Source: Laguncularia racemosa (taxonomy: Eukaryota > Streptophyta > Magnoliopsida > Myrtales > Combretaceae). From it: a DNA stretch of 64,000 bases. The DNA is taken from positions 992,001 through 1,056,000 of the forward strand of contig JBBMOL010000097.1 in the NCBI GenBank assembly GCA_037954665.1. The letters run 5' to 3'. Both the position numbers and the translations under genes were made by a program. Shown here one piece after another: positions 24,404-35,709 of this stretch (positions are counted from its first letter, which is position 1; every line of letters starts with the position of its first letter). The notes below the pieces were generated by a model. The model had not been told where the DNA came from. It was given only the letters and a program-made list of their open reading frames with translations, and did not search any database.

Positions 24404-25931
24404 ATAGCCAGTGTTGTAATCGATCATCTCCTCCATAAGGAAATCCAGGTCTGTAAGCCTTTGGATCCAAAACTGGTACTGGACCATTGGTTCACCTTGT
24501 ACAACCTTGAGGAACAGGCCTTTATCCAAGGCAAGATAAGACCCATCCTCTCACTAATGAAAATAGAGGTCAACCTACCTTTGATTTGAGTTGTCTCACA
24601 CCTTTGGGAAATTGAGCTCGCAGCTTTCTTTACTGGGCCACACGAGATCACACCAACCATAGAGGAATATACTCAACTTTTGCAATCCCCTTCACTGGCC
24701 AATGGGGTGTATGTGCTAGATCTAAAGGCTAGGCTAGCCGGTATTTTCAGTAAGACTCTTAGGAACTTGCAAGGTAGTGATCAACCAAGCGTTGGGAAAT
24801 AGCAATAGGTATTGCCTCCAAATGGATGAATTGGAGGCTTGGTTCGTAACTCGATGTGATGATGGGAGCAAGAAAGACATCTTATGTGGAGATCCTAGGA
24901 GTTACAAATAAAGACGGGTTTATGCTTTCATCTTGACAGCATTTGCAACTATCCTTTTTCCTACTAAAATCTTTCACATCTACTATAGGGTTGCGGAGTT
25001 GATGTTTCAGTTCTTAGAAGGGAAGTCTTATATCCCAGCCCTACTAGCTGAATAGATTCGGAATCTGAATTTCGTAAAGAAGAAGGGTCATGGAATTCTC
25101 CGCTTAAACATCGACCTCATCTTAATCTAGTTTGTGAGTCATCTTAAGTGCTTCGAGTTGAACATGGTCAGGAAATCATTAGCCCAGCAAGTAGATCTTG
25201 TAGATTATCGCATAGAAAGGATGAAGCTGCCTGATGATCTTTCTAGCCATAGTTAGGTGGAGGTGCTCAAAGCTTTCAGTGACAACGTCATTCTTTGGAT
25301 TGTTAGGTGGAGCTGCTGCAATAAAGTGATCCTAATATGCATGAACTTTCAGGCCGTTCCATTGATTGGGCTCAATGGGTGTATAGGGTATCATCTAAAC
25401 TCGGTGGTCCGTCAATTCGGCACTATTCAAGACATAGTTTATAGGCCATCATTGGAAGGAATCACGTTCAAATACCAAGATCCGAGCATGTTAGTAATTG
25501 AGAAAATCGCCAAGCTAATAGGGGTCAAAGCTTTATGGGAAGCTCGGATTGAGAGCCCTAATATAAACCTCGGAGATCTGGATGGGGAAGTAAGCAAACA
25601 CCGAGCTACAAGAGATTTTGTGATCAACCAATTATACCAGACAAGAGAAAGGGTGTATCAGGTTCCGGATGTCACTCTGCCTGCACCGAATAACATGGGC
25701 CCAGAAATGAAAACCTATATGGAACAGGTTAGAGCTTGGATGGAAGTCCACTTTGAGACTGCGGACAACAAAAAAGACATTTGGAAAAGTAGATTCAAGG
25801 AGTTTAACCAAAGAAACAAAGCCTTGGAAGCTCAACTGGAGAAGGCTCAGGCGAGATTTAAAGCATTAGAAGCCGTCATCAATGGAGAACCAACACCTAC
25901 GCAACCGAAGAAGAAGAAGTCTAGGAATTAG
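24404..25931 (+). pseudogene. Element A2 ORF1, DUF7745/plant-mobile-domain-like (broken)
   Basis: Lies before gag, where Ogre-type elements carry their extra ORF1. The start codon has become ATA (24404). The N-terminal part has VLDHWFTLYN and EEYTQLLQ; the later open part 25257-25931 has RWSCCNKVILICMNFQAVPL, GCIGYHLNSVVRQFGTIQDI and a charged coiled-coil-like tail ending KKKKSRN. Stops include TAA at 24909-24911, at the same codon as the TAG in element B. The fold resembles the plant DUF7745 (mobile-domain-like) family; its role in the element is unknown. Confidence 0.75.
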
Positions 25932-26165
25932 AAGGATAGATAAATATTGTTTTCTTTTACTGAACTCTAAGTTTGCAATATTAATAAATTTTCAATATTA
26001 CATCATTAATCAAATGCTAGCCCTTTTTCTTTTTGCATCTGTGTGATACATGCATCATATTTATAAACATATATCAGCTAAGTAAACGCTTACCAGGTAT
26101 CAAAGATAACTCCTAAACAACCAAACCCTTCAAGGAGTCCAATCCACACTCGCTCCAAAACCAAG

Positions 26166-28060
26166 ATGGCTAGTAATGGTAACAACAATGACCATCATGA
26201 CAACATCAACACAGATGCTGCCTCAAATCCAAGGATCATATCCCTAGAACAAACGATCCAACAATTGGTTGCGCAAGTTCGCCTCTTAACTGAAAGCATT
26301 GGCCTCCTTCGTACTACCTAGCCTATTCATGAGGAGCATTTAAGAGCTCGAAAGGGAAAGGCAGCAAACAATCAACCACCAGAATATGAAGAAATCAACT
26401 CCCGCCTCAACCTTGCATTCGAATATGAATTGAAAGTCAAGCTCGGTCTAACCTCGAATGACATAAAAAGGGAAATGGAGGACAAACAAAAGGAAATAGA
26501 AAAGAAGCTCTTATAACAGTTGGCTAACAAAATGAAGACTTTGGAAGGACCTGACAGTTTTGAGCAAATCGGCATTACTAGTTTGTTAGTTTGTGGGGAA
26601 GAAGCCTATCTAGAAAATTTTAAGGTCCCGTAATTTGAAAAGTATAATGGCACTGATTGTCCTAAGATGTATACAAGGCTATACATGCGGAAAATAAGCA
26701 AATATACACAATATGACCAACTCATGGTCCAAACTTTCCAAGACAACCTCACGGTTCCTGCTCTCATCTGATATGCTCAATTAGACCTTAGTCAAATTAA
26801 CACTTAGGTAAACTCACTCGTGCATTTTACAAGCAGTATAAGTTCAACATGAAGTTGCCCCTTCAATAATAGATCTAGGAAGCCTGTGAAAGAGGCACAA
26901 CGAGTCCTTCAAAGAATACGCCTAATGTTGGAGAGCTCAAGCTGCTAGGGTGTCAACCTCAATTTTAGAAAAGGAGTTGATGTTCATATTTGTCAACACG
27001 CTGGAAAAGACTTATTTCACACATCTAGTGAGACAGACATCATCTAACTTTGTGGAGTTAGTAGCAGTAGGATGCCAAATAGAGAATGCCATTACATTTG
27101 GAAAACTCCAGATTATCGACTCTCCTAGAGTTGCATCATCTCCAAGACCTATGGGGAGCAACAAAGCCAAAGAGTTTACCGTCAGTACGGTTAATTCAAG
27201 CAGGGTTAACAGATTTGGGTCTCGTGTAAAGTTCCAAGCAACGAGCACCCCAATCCAGCAATCACTGGCGAATCAGACCCAAACTACGAGAGTCGCGAGA
27301 CAGTTCACTACAATACCTATCTCGCTCAGCCTGGTTTTTGCTCGATTATGAGTAGATAATTTGATCAGCTTCGAGATCCCCAACGATTGATACAGGCTAA
27401 GGAATTTTGATCTTAACCTCAAATGTGAGTATCACATAGGGCAGGAAGGACATTCCACAGACAGATGTTGGAGACTCTGAAACAAAATCTAAGATCTAAT
27501 CGATGTAGGAATAGTGCAATTAGATTTCGTCAATGCACTAACACTTAATGTCAACACTAATCCCCTACCCAACCATAAGCCTATAGTCAACATGATCACA
27601 TTTGAAGGACTGAACCCTAAATCAAAGGAGCCCCCAAAACCAGTAGAGACAACAGTACAACAAGCAAGTTGCCCACATAAAGTCTTGGATAAAGCCCTTT
27701 GATCACAAATAAAGAAGAGGTGGTTAGTAGGAGATCTGACAGTTGACACCTTAGGTGAATCACATGGGAAGTTTGAATACCTAGTAAATTATTCATTCAC
27801 CCTAACAGCTCATGGGCCGCCTAGTGGGTAGGGACTGGAATTTGAAAAGGAGGATAACCCACCAAGGGAGAAAATTGAGTCCGTGAACATGATCAGATCA
27901 GACTTAAAGCTAATAGTTATAAGGTGTTATGAGGGCTAAGAAATGGAAGTGAAGGTAAAAAAAAAATGTGTTTAATGTTCTAATACCCTCAAAAAAGTAT
28001 AAAGCAGCATCATTTGGCTATTAGGCCCTTAATTAGGAAAAATCTTCTATTATAGGAGGA
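26166..28060 (+). pseudogene. Element A2 gag (broken)
   Basis: Starts at ATG 26166 (MASNGNNNDHHDN). It has an N-terminal helix (QTIQQLVAQVRLLTESIGLL), a capsid-type core, the open part 26950-27351 (STSILEKELMFIFVNTLEKT), and near 27420-27480 a Tat-type zinc knuckle of pattern C-x2-H-x5-H-x4-C (CEYHIGQEGHSTDRC). At least six stops (for example near 26321, 26515 and 26631) break the frame. It leads in frame towards the protease. The product would assemble the virus-like particle. Confidence 0.8.
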
Positions 28061-29200
28061 ATCACCCATTCGGGAAGGGTTTATGATCCCAAAAACAAGA
28101 CCTCCGCCGAATAGCCTACCATCGAATTGGAGAAAGAAGAAGAAGAGGGGCTCCCTACATTCACGAAAATGATCAAATCAAGAGAGTATAAGATCATGGA
28201 ACAACTTAATAAAGTTCCGGTCGAAATATCACTTATAGGCCTTCTTACGATATCCGAGCCTCACCAAAAAGCACTCTTCAGAATACTTAAACAAGTCAGG
28301 GTACCGAAAGGCATCACAATAGAAAGACTAAGCCATGTCGCAAATTCAATCTTCACTATGGACCAAATATCTTTCTCCCCTGAAGAACTAGAAGAAGATG
28401 GAGATCAACATACAAAACGACTTTTCATAGTGGTAAAATGTAATGACACAATAGTCTCCCAAGTCCTCATAGACAATGGATCTTCCCTCAATGTGTGCCC
28501 TTTAGCTACCTTCGATTTGTTGGGAATTGATGTGAGCAATATCAAGCCAAGTTCAATAGTGGTTAGAGCTTTTGACAACTCCAAGAGGGAGATAGTGGGG
28601 GAAATTAGCTTACCGGTAGAGATTGGCCCACAAGTGTTCAGTATCTCATTTCAAGTCCTCGACATACCAAGGTCTTTCAATTTATTACTAGGAAAGCCAT
28701 AGATACATACTACAAGAGTCATACCCTCGAGTCTCTACTAGAAGGTCAATTTCATAGCGAATGGTCAGATAATCACCGTATTAGGTGAACAAGACTATGC
28801 CATCTACAAGGAAACGGCTATACCTTACATCGGGGAGGATGGTCCTGAGGATTTGGGGCTCCAAATGTTTGATGAAGTAAGCATGGTCATGAGCAAAGAG
28901 GGGCATCGGTTCAAAGAGGGGTAACAAGGGACATTTGGACTAGGGTACGTTCCTACCTTAAAAGAAGAAGCTCAAGCAAGAGGTGTCAAAGGTAGAAGGA
29001 GATAGAAGTTGAATGATACCCAGATGCATTTTCCACTCATTCAACAAACTTTTTTGTGGCTGGCTATCACTCAAGAGCCGGGAACAATCCAAGCTGATAT
29101 CAGCGATGAGGGCTCAGCCTCTCACATAACCGGTCAACATCCAGCTCTTAATAACTGGTTTTCTTATCATCTAAATAGCACTAGGTTAGCTCAAGAATAG
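28061..29200 (+). pseudogene. Element A2 aspartic protease and spacer (broken)
   Basis: The open part 28127-28702 contains the retropepsin active site as IDNGSSLNVCP and the end motif FNLLLGKP. The usual Asp-Thr/Ser-Gly is Asp-Asn-Gly here and in elements B and D. After it comes a spacer (28703-29200) with stops, ending NSTRLAQE and a stop just before the probable intron. Confidence 0.75.
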
Positions 29201-29326
29201 GAAACAATCACAGACAAATTCCGTTATGGTTATCATTTCATTATTATTTAAACCCTTCAATAAATACCAATAAAATTGTAGGTTATTTCTTTTACTTACA
29301 CACTCTTGCCTCACTTTCCCCCACAG
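29201..29326 (+). other. Probable Ogre-type intron between protease and RT (element A2)
   Basis: Non-coding stretch ending in a strong acceptor: a pyrimidine-rich run followed by CCCCCACAG, with AG ending at 29326. Elements B and D have an acceptor at the same place. Introns between protease and RT are known in Ogre elements. The donor is not fixed. Confidence 0.5.
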
Positions 29327-29914
29327 ATTCAATATTGTCGAATGTTAGGGACATTTCGTGCAGGTAAGTAATGAAAATATTGATATCATTTCCGACACTG
29401 TTGGGTCACCCGTTGGAAGCGATATTATTATCCACAAAGCAATACAAGAAAGTTAGCAAAAACACGAACAAGGTAAAATCTCAATTGACGAGCCAATGGA
29501 AATAGTAATCTAGGAACTAAAGAAGAGCCCAAAAACCTTAAAATTGGGGCTAACTTGAGTAGTGAGCAAAAGCACAAGGTAATCAAGCTATTGACTGAAT
29601 ATGCAGATGTATTTACCTAGTCGTATGGCGACATGCCAGATTTTGATCAATCAATAGTAGTTCACAAGCTACCCACGAGAGAAGGTGTCAAACTTAAAAA
29701 ACAAAAATTAAGAAGATTTAAGCCTTACATCTTATTAAAAATTAAAGAGGAAGTCAAGAAGTTGTTAGAAGTTGGGTTTATCGAGATATCAGACTACTCG
29801 GAGTGGGTAGCAAACGTAGTCCCTATTCTCAAGAAGAATGGGAAAGTACGAGTATGTGTAGACTTCCGAAACTTGAACCAAGTTATGCCTAAAGACAACT
29901 TCCTTCTACCTCAT
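29327..29914 (+). pseudogene. Element A2 RT, N-terminal part (interrupted by element B)
   Basis: Runs from the intron acceptor through the RT leader (open part 29633-29926) with PTREGVKLKKQKLRRF, VANVVPILKKNGKVRVCVDF and RNLNQVMPKDNF. It stops after the codons for LPH, where element B was inserted at CTCAT (29910-29914). The frame resumes at 44618. Confidence 0.85.
29910..29914. repeat. Target-site duplication CTCAT of element B (left copy)
   Basis: CTCAT precedes the LTR start TGTCGAG at 29915. The same five bases follow the other LTR at 44618-44622. Removing B and one copy restores the RT frame of A2 across the join. Confidence 0.95.
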
Positions 29915-31947
29915 TGTCGAGTCTAATTTTTGAATTCCCATTCCTAATCCGATCTAGACTAGACCCTATGCTCATCTAATATAGATCCTCGACTTGAGTT
30001 AGGAATTTCGTTTGATTTTTGGAGTCGCCACCCAACTGTTGTTGGGAAATATTGAATTAAGACTAAAGGAGCGGATTAGTCTTAATTTGGATCACTAGTC
30101 ATCGTTATTTCTTCTTCTCGTTTTTGAAAAGAGGAAAAGGGAAAACCAGAGTTTCAAAGTCCGGAGGCTAACCTATTAAAACCTTACGGTTACCACCTAA
30201 TCTCCTAAAATTGTTCCTCTTTAGAAATGTGTTTTATTGTGTTTCTGTTACTTTTATTATGTTTTTGAATTATTTTAAGAAAAGGATTTTTCATTCATTT
30301 TATGGGTTGACCCAGATGGGTGCCTACGTACTTGCTACTCAGGATCAAACAAGCCGTAGTTCGCTTTTCCTGAAAACTTTAAGTGTGTTTGTGAATTTTA
30401 ATTTTGAAATCTCTTTCGATTTATGTTTTTATCATTTTTGGGATTTTTTTCTAAAAAATCTAAGCCTAAATTTTAATTTGATTTTTGAAAATGATTTTTA
30501 GGGAAAACATCAATTTTTTGTATTTATTTTGAGAAAATGATTTTTTTTGAATTTTTATTAATTTTTGAATTTTCATGATTTTTTATTATTTTATTATTTT
30601 TATGATTTTTATGGTTTTTCTTTATGATTTTTATAAATTTTTGTGATTTTTGTGCTAAAAATTTTATCCTAAGCTATTATCTATCCTATTTTGAAATCTA
30701 AAATTTTATTATTATTTTCCTAATCTTTTTATTACTTTTCTACATTATTATTATTATTTTTATCTTTTTCTCCTTTTTTTATTTATTACATTATTAAATC
30801 CTAAAAAAATCTAATTTCTATTATTTCCCTATTTATTGAAAATAAAACCTAAACCAATAACTAAATAAATAACGACCTAAATAACAAATAATAAATAATA
30901 ACTTAATTCGGAATAAATAAATAAATAAATAAATTAATTAATTAAAAAATCCAAAAAATCCGACTTACCTGGATCCGGGTCGGATGCGCGGGTTGGGTCG
31001 GATCGGTCAGATGCGGCGGCGGAGGATGCTCGTTCACGGTGTTCCGGCGGTCTTTTGCAACGGGTGAGGTGTCGAATTCTAGCTTCTTGAGGGTGCTGAA
31101 TCCAATGGTGGCGGTGGTTCACTCCTAGATCGCCTCCTGGTGGTGGTTCAACTCCGGTCGGTGCTCACGGTTTTGGGTTCTTCTCCGATGCTCTCCGATT
31201 TGCACTCTTTCCTCACTTTCTCTCAATTGTGATTCGTCTTTTGGCTTCCGCCCTTCGATTCTTATTTATAGGCGCTTGAAACCGAGCTGGATAAGCTCGG
31301 ATTTCCTCCGATCCAAGCTAATCGGATTTTCAATTAAAAAAACCAACTCCGAATCGTGTAAATCCATTGATTTGTTGCGATTTGATTCCAATTAGATGAT
31401 GTTTATCTTATTTCTGTTGAAGATCTGTTGGATTTGTGCGAAAAATCGAATCAAAACGGTCGAAATTCAAATTTTTCTTCCGCCGGCAATCTCGGGCTCG
31501 AGGTAGGAGACGATCACGCGCCCGGCGCGTGCGCTTCCTCCAGCTAATCAGATGCTGCCACATGTCCTGGATAAGTAAGAAAAATGCAAAACGCGGAAAC
31601 TGCTTCCCCCGCGATTCGAACCCGCGACCGAGCCCCCCTGCGCACGCCTTAGCCCATGGTCCGGACCAGCTGGGCTAGCCCACTTTCCTGATTTTTCTAA
31701 TTTCACAAATTGCATATATGCAATGCGAATTTTTTATTTTTTGTATTTTTTGAAATTTCAAAAATTCGTAAAAATTGTTTATTATTCATCATTACCATTT
31801 CTGAAATCATTTTTCAAAATTGATGTGTTTTCCTATTTATTTTTATTTTTTTGAATATTTTTATTATTTTTGCTAAATTAGAGAAAAATTGGAAAAAATT
31901 AAGAATTGATTATTATTCATTCTTAGGGCAAAAATGGGGTGTTTACA
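29915..31947 (-). repeat. 3' LTR of element B
   Basis: 2033 bp, ends TGTCGAG and TGTTTACA. On the minus strand: Pol III-like A-box TAGCCCAGCTGG (31666-31677) and B-box GGTTCGAATC (31613-31622), palindrome CCGAGCTTATCCAGCTCGG (31282-31300), TATAAATA (31263-31270), then an AT-rich R-U5 part. Plus-strand open stretches inside it are not genes. Confidence 0.95.
31613..31677 (-). promoter_or_regulatory. tRNA-like Pol III A-box and B-box pair in U3 of the B 3' LTR
   Basis: TAGCCCAGCTGG fits the A-box pattern TRGCNNAGYNGG fully. GGTTCGAATC fits the B-box core GWTCRANNC. They are 43 nt apart, in tRNA-gene order and in the element's own direction. Related pairs occur in the other LTRs of the family. 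Whether TFIIIC binds them is not known. A tRNA-derived SINE trapped in an ancestral LTR is one explanation. Confidence 0.5.
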
Positions 31948-31960
31948 GCTGCCCCTCTTT
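31948..31960 (-). other. Polypurine tract of element B
   Basis: AAAGAGGGGCAGC on the minus strand directly precedes the TGTAAACA start of the 3' LTR, the usual position of the plus-strand primer for reverse transcription. Confidence 0.8.
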
Positions 31961-32289
31961 GTGGTAAAGTTTGAAAAACTTAACTACAAAGACAAAAAGG
32001 AAGACGTCATTTTTGGCCTCTTGAATAGCTAACACGGTCCTAACAATTTAGAGTAATGCTCCTTCCCAAAAAAGTGCTTTATGGCGACTAATTGGCGACA
32101 GGACACATCTCAAGCGTTGTGTAGGAATGTATGAGAAATGATAATAGGAAGCGTCTTATCAAACTTGCAACCTTGGAAAGAAAATTTACTCAAGAAGCGC
32201 CCTTATGAGCTGGCTACCTGTCAACAGAAGCGTCTTGTTAGATTAGCAACTGTTTGGAAGAGTATTTCCGAAAAGTGCCCAAAGAGCTG
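31961..32289 (-). repeat. Diverged repeats next to the polypurine tract of element B
   Basis: Older-looking units with words like GAAGCGTCTTA and CTTATGAGCTGGCTA recur at roughly 60-90 nt. They resemble the decayed arrays in A, A2 and D more than the homogeneous array that follows. Confidence 0.6.
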
Positions 32290-33260
32290 ACTAATCGGGA
32301 GAGTTTGGGAAAGTGCCCCTCATGGACTGACTAACCTTGAATTGAATACCTCAAAAAGTGCCCCCTATGGGCTAACCATGAGGACAAAGTTTTAGGAAAG
32401 TGCCCCCTATGGGCTGACTAACCTAGGATAGGATTGTCTCAAAAAGTGCCCCCTATGGGCTAACCATGAGAAAATTTTTTAGGAAAGTACCCCCTATGGG
32501 CTGACTAACCTGGAGTTGAATGCCTCAAAAAGTGCCCCCTATGGGCTAACCATGAGGACAAAGTTTTAGGAAAGTGCCCCCTATGGGCTGACTAACCTGG
32601 AGTTGAATTGTCTCAAAAAGTGCCCCCTATGGGCTAACCATGAGAACAAGGTTTTAAGAAAGTGCCCCCTATGGGCTGACTAACTTAGAGTTGAATTGTC
32701 TCAAAAAGTGCCCCCTATGGGCTGACCATGAGAACAAGGTTTTAGGAAAGTGCCCCCTATGGGCTGACTAACCTGGAGTTGAATTGTCTCAAAAAGTGCC
32801 CCCCTATGGGCTGACCATGAGAACAAGGTTTTAGGAAAGTGCCCCCTATGGGCTGACTAACCTGGAGTTAAATTGTCTCAAAAAGTGCCCCCTATGGGCT
32901 AACTATGAGAAGGTTTTAGGAAAGTGCCCCCTATGGGCTGACTAACCTGGAGTTGAATTGTCTCAAAAAGTGCCCCCTATCGGCTAACCATGAGAACAAG
33001 GTTTTAGGAAAGTGCCCCCTATGGGCTGACTAACCTGGAGTTGAATTGTCTCAAAAAGTGCCCCCTATGGGCTAACCTTAAGAGATCTAGGGGAGTGCCC
33101 CTTTTTGGGCTGACTACCCTATTAAAAATGAATGTTTAGACAAGTGTCCCACTATGGGCTAACCTTAAGAGATGTAGGGGAGTGCCCCTTTTTGGGTGGA
33201 CTACCCTATTAAAAATGAATGTTTAGACAAGTGTCCCACTATGGGCTGACTCATCTTATG
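32290..33260 (-). repeat. Minisatellite in the 3' region of element B, period about 88 bp
   Basis: About nine near-identical units, each made of two half-units that share AGTGCCCCCTATGGGCT followed by either AACCATGAG or GACTAACC. Two further units of a variant type with CCCCTTTTTGGGCTGACTA lie at 33073-33260. Near-identity between units points to recent amplification. Ogre elements are known for hypervariable tandem repeats in this place. Confidence 0.9.
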
Positions 33261-33705
33261 CTTTCGAATATGTCTGATGTGATGATATGATGATAGTTAT
33301 TTATTTTAACATGCTTGCCAGTTTATCGTGGATAGCAACCAAACAACTGAACCTTCGTGTTGGTTTGCTTCTGCTTCATTTCTTCTTATCTTGACACGGG
33401 GTTGAAAATTTTGATGTGCTCCCTTTCTTATGCGCAAGGCTCTTTCGATGGTAATGTTATCCTAATGATGCGCTCAGTTCTAATGCTAAAAAATAGATAG
33501 GATTATATCACAAACTATATTAAGATTCATTATCATTTCAACGTTTATCTTTCATTGGTGAAATGGTGGGTAATGTGTTTAGGAATATTGATTGTTGATC
33601 ATTCAGGGATATTAACTTTACTTGTAAAAAGTAAAAACTTGACTCAACGAAATTTATATCGAACATTGGCTTTCATAAACATTGGCAAAATTTCAATTCC
33701 CTTGC
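33261..33705 (-). other. Non-repetitive 3' spacer of element B
   Basis: Lies between the minisatellite and the integrase stop. No frame is supported. Similar spacer sequence (TTTATCGTGGATAGCAACCAAAC) is found next to the integrase ends of A2 and D, so it is an inherited part of the family. Confidence 0.6.
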
Positions 33706-35709
33706 CTAAGGATAGTACATCTTTACAGCATCTGTGTTAATGGGGTCTCTCAATTCTGGGCCATCCATCTGAGTCAATATCAGAGCCCCTCCTGATAAAA
33801 CCTTTTTCACCACATAAGGGCCTTCATAATTTGGGGTGAATTTTCCTCTGGAGTCTTGGGCATTCGGAAGAACTTTTCTTAGTACCGGATCCCCCTCTTT
33901 AAAGTACCGAGGTCTCATCTTCTTGTTAAATGCTCGGGCTACTCTTTGTTGATAACACTGGCCATGACATAATGCGATAAGTCTTCTTTCATCAATCAGA
34001 TTCAACTGATCAAGCCTTTTATTTACCCAATCTGATTCGGTTAATTGAGTTTCCGACAAGATTCTGAATGATGGTATTTCGACTTCCACTGGTAGCACTG
34101 CTTCTGTGCCATATACCAATGAGTAAGGGGTGGCTCCTGTAGATGTTCTTATTGACGTCCTATAAGCCATGAGAGCAAACGGTAACATTTCATGCCAATC
34201 TTTGTAAGTTGTTGTCATTTTCTCGATGATCTTCTTGATATTTTTGTTAGCTGCTTCTACTGCCCCGTTCATTTGAGGTCGGTAGGGAGTTGAATTTCTG
34301 TGGTTTATGTGGAATTGTTGACATAAACCTGTCATCGATTTATTGTTGAGATTGGTACCGTTGTCGGTGATGATAGACTCAGGAACTCCATATCGGGCTA
34401 TTATGTCCCTTTTTAAGAAGCGGACTATTACCCATTTTGTGACATTGGTATATGATGAAGCTTCTACCCACTTGGTGAAGTAATCAATCGCTACCAGTAT
34501 AAATCTATGGCTATTGGATGCTGTTGGAGTGATAAGGCCAATTATGTCGATTCCCCACATGGAGAATGGCCTTGGTGCTGATAACAAATGTAGCTCGTTG
34601 GGCGGAGCATTGATCCGGTTCGCATAGACTTGACACAAATGACAGTGCTTGACATATTTTATGCAATCTGATTCCATGGTTAACCAATAATATCCTAACC
34701 TCATGATTTTTCGGGCCAACATATAGCCATTCATATGAGGTCCACATACTCCTTCATGTACTTCTTTCATCAGTTCGCATGCTTCATCTTTGTCCACACA
34801 TCTCAACAGGGTGGTATCGGATGATCTCTTGTAAAGTATGGACCCACTTAATAGGAAATGGCTTGCTAACCTTCTGAGTGTTCTTTGGTCATTCTTGCTA
34901 GCCATTTCGGGGCATTTACCTTCTTGGAGAAAGGTCTTGATGTCGTGATACCAGGGCTTGTCATCTTGTACCTTTTTAACGGTTAAACAGTAGGCGGGCC
35001 GACTTTCAATGTCTATTTTCATCGGTTGAACTTCGGCTCCCCCTGTTATCTGGATCATAGATGCTAGCGTGGCTAGTGCATCAACGAACTGATTCTGAGT
35101 TCTCGGGATGTATGTGAAAGTGATTGCCTTGAATTCTTCAATTAGCTCTGTCAAGTGTTGATGATACGGTACCAGTTTGGGGTCTTTAGTCTTATATTCC
35201 CCTCTTGTTTGTAGTATGATGAGCGACGAATCTCCATATACTTCTAATTCGCGGATTCCCATTTGGCAGGCCATTTTGAGGCCAAGAATACATGCTTCAT
35301 ATTCTGCGATATTATTGGTATAGGGAAATGTAAGTCTCGTCGCTGCAAGGAATTGAATGTCGTCCGGGGATATCAATACTGCCCCAACCCCACAACCGAA
35401 TACATTGGCAGCTCCATCGAAAAACAGTCTCCATTTAGCATTCTGCTTTATCCCAAAGTCTTCTACCGGCATATCTTCCACTATCAATATATTCTCATCC
35501 GGAAATTGGGCCTGTAGTTCTTGGGAATTTGTCTCGACAGGGTAGTCCGCCAATTGGTCGGCTAAGGCTTGCCCTTTCATTGAGTTCTGATTTATATACG
35601 TGATGTCGAACTCAGATAGGAGCATTTGCCACTTAGAGATTCTTCCTATCAAGGCTGGCTTCTCTGCCAAGTATTTCAAGGGATCATGTCTTGTCAGCAG
35701 CTCAACATG
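33706..35709 (-). pseudogene. Element B RNase H end, archaeal-type RNase H and integrase (open frame of 657 aa)
   Basis: An open 657-codon stretch, 33706-35679, starts downstream of a stop near 35710 in the RNase H. In residues of that stretch: end of the Ty3-type RNase H (1-50); archaeal-type RNase H with the quartet D88 (FFDGA), E126 (AEYEA), D150 (YGDSS) and D200 (FVDAL), all kept; integrase zinc finger H308-H315-C346-C349; integrase core D378, D439 (IITDNGTN) and E475 (GAVEAANKN), a DD35E spacing; C-terminal domain ending MYYP. The second RNase H between RNase H and integrase is the mark of the Tat lineage. All visible catalytic residues are intact, so this part alone could still be functional in sequence. 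It is called a pseudogene because the polyprotein before it is broken. Confidence 0.9.

Noticed and set aside
30211..31678. Open frames inside the B 3' LTR (30211-30501 and 31436-31678), repeated at 42843-43133 and 44113-44355
   Set aside because: They are in both LTRs, are antisense to the element, have low-complexity Phe/Leu- or Arg-rich products and no known motif. They are explained by LTR sequence.
31605..31685. A true tRNA gene in the LTR
   Set aside because: A-box and B-box fit, but I see no convincing acceptor stem pairing or anticodon loop of normal spacing, and the other LTR copies are more eroded. Reported only as a tRNA-like module.
32290..33260. CRISPR-like array
   Set aside because: The units are directly joined half-units without unique spacers, in a plant retrotransposon. 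It is a minisatellite.
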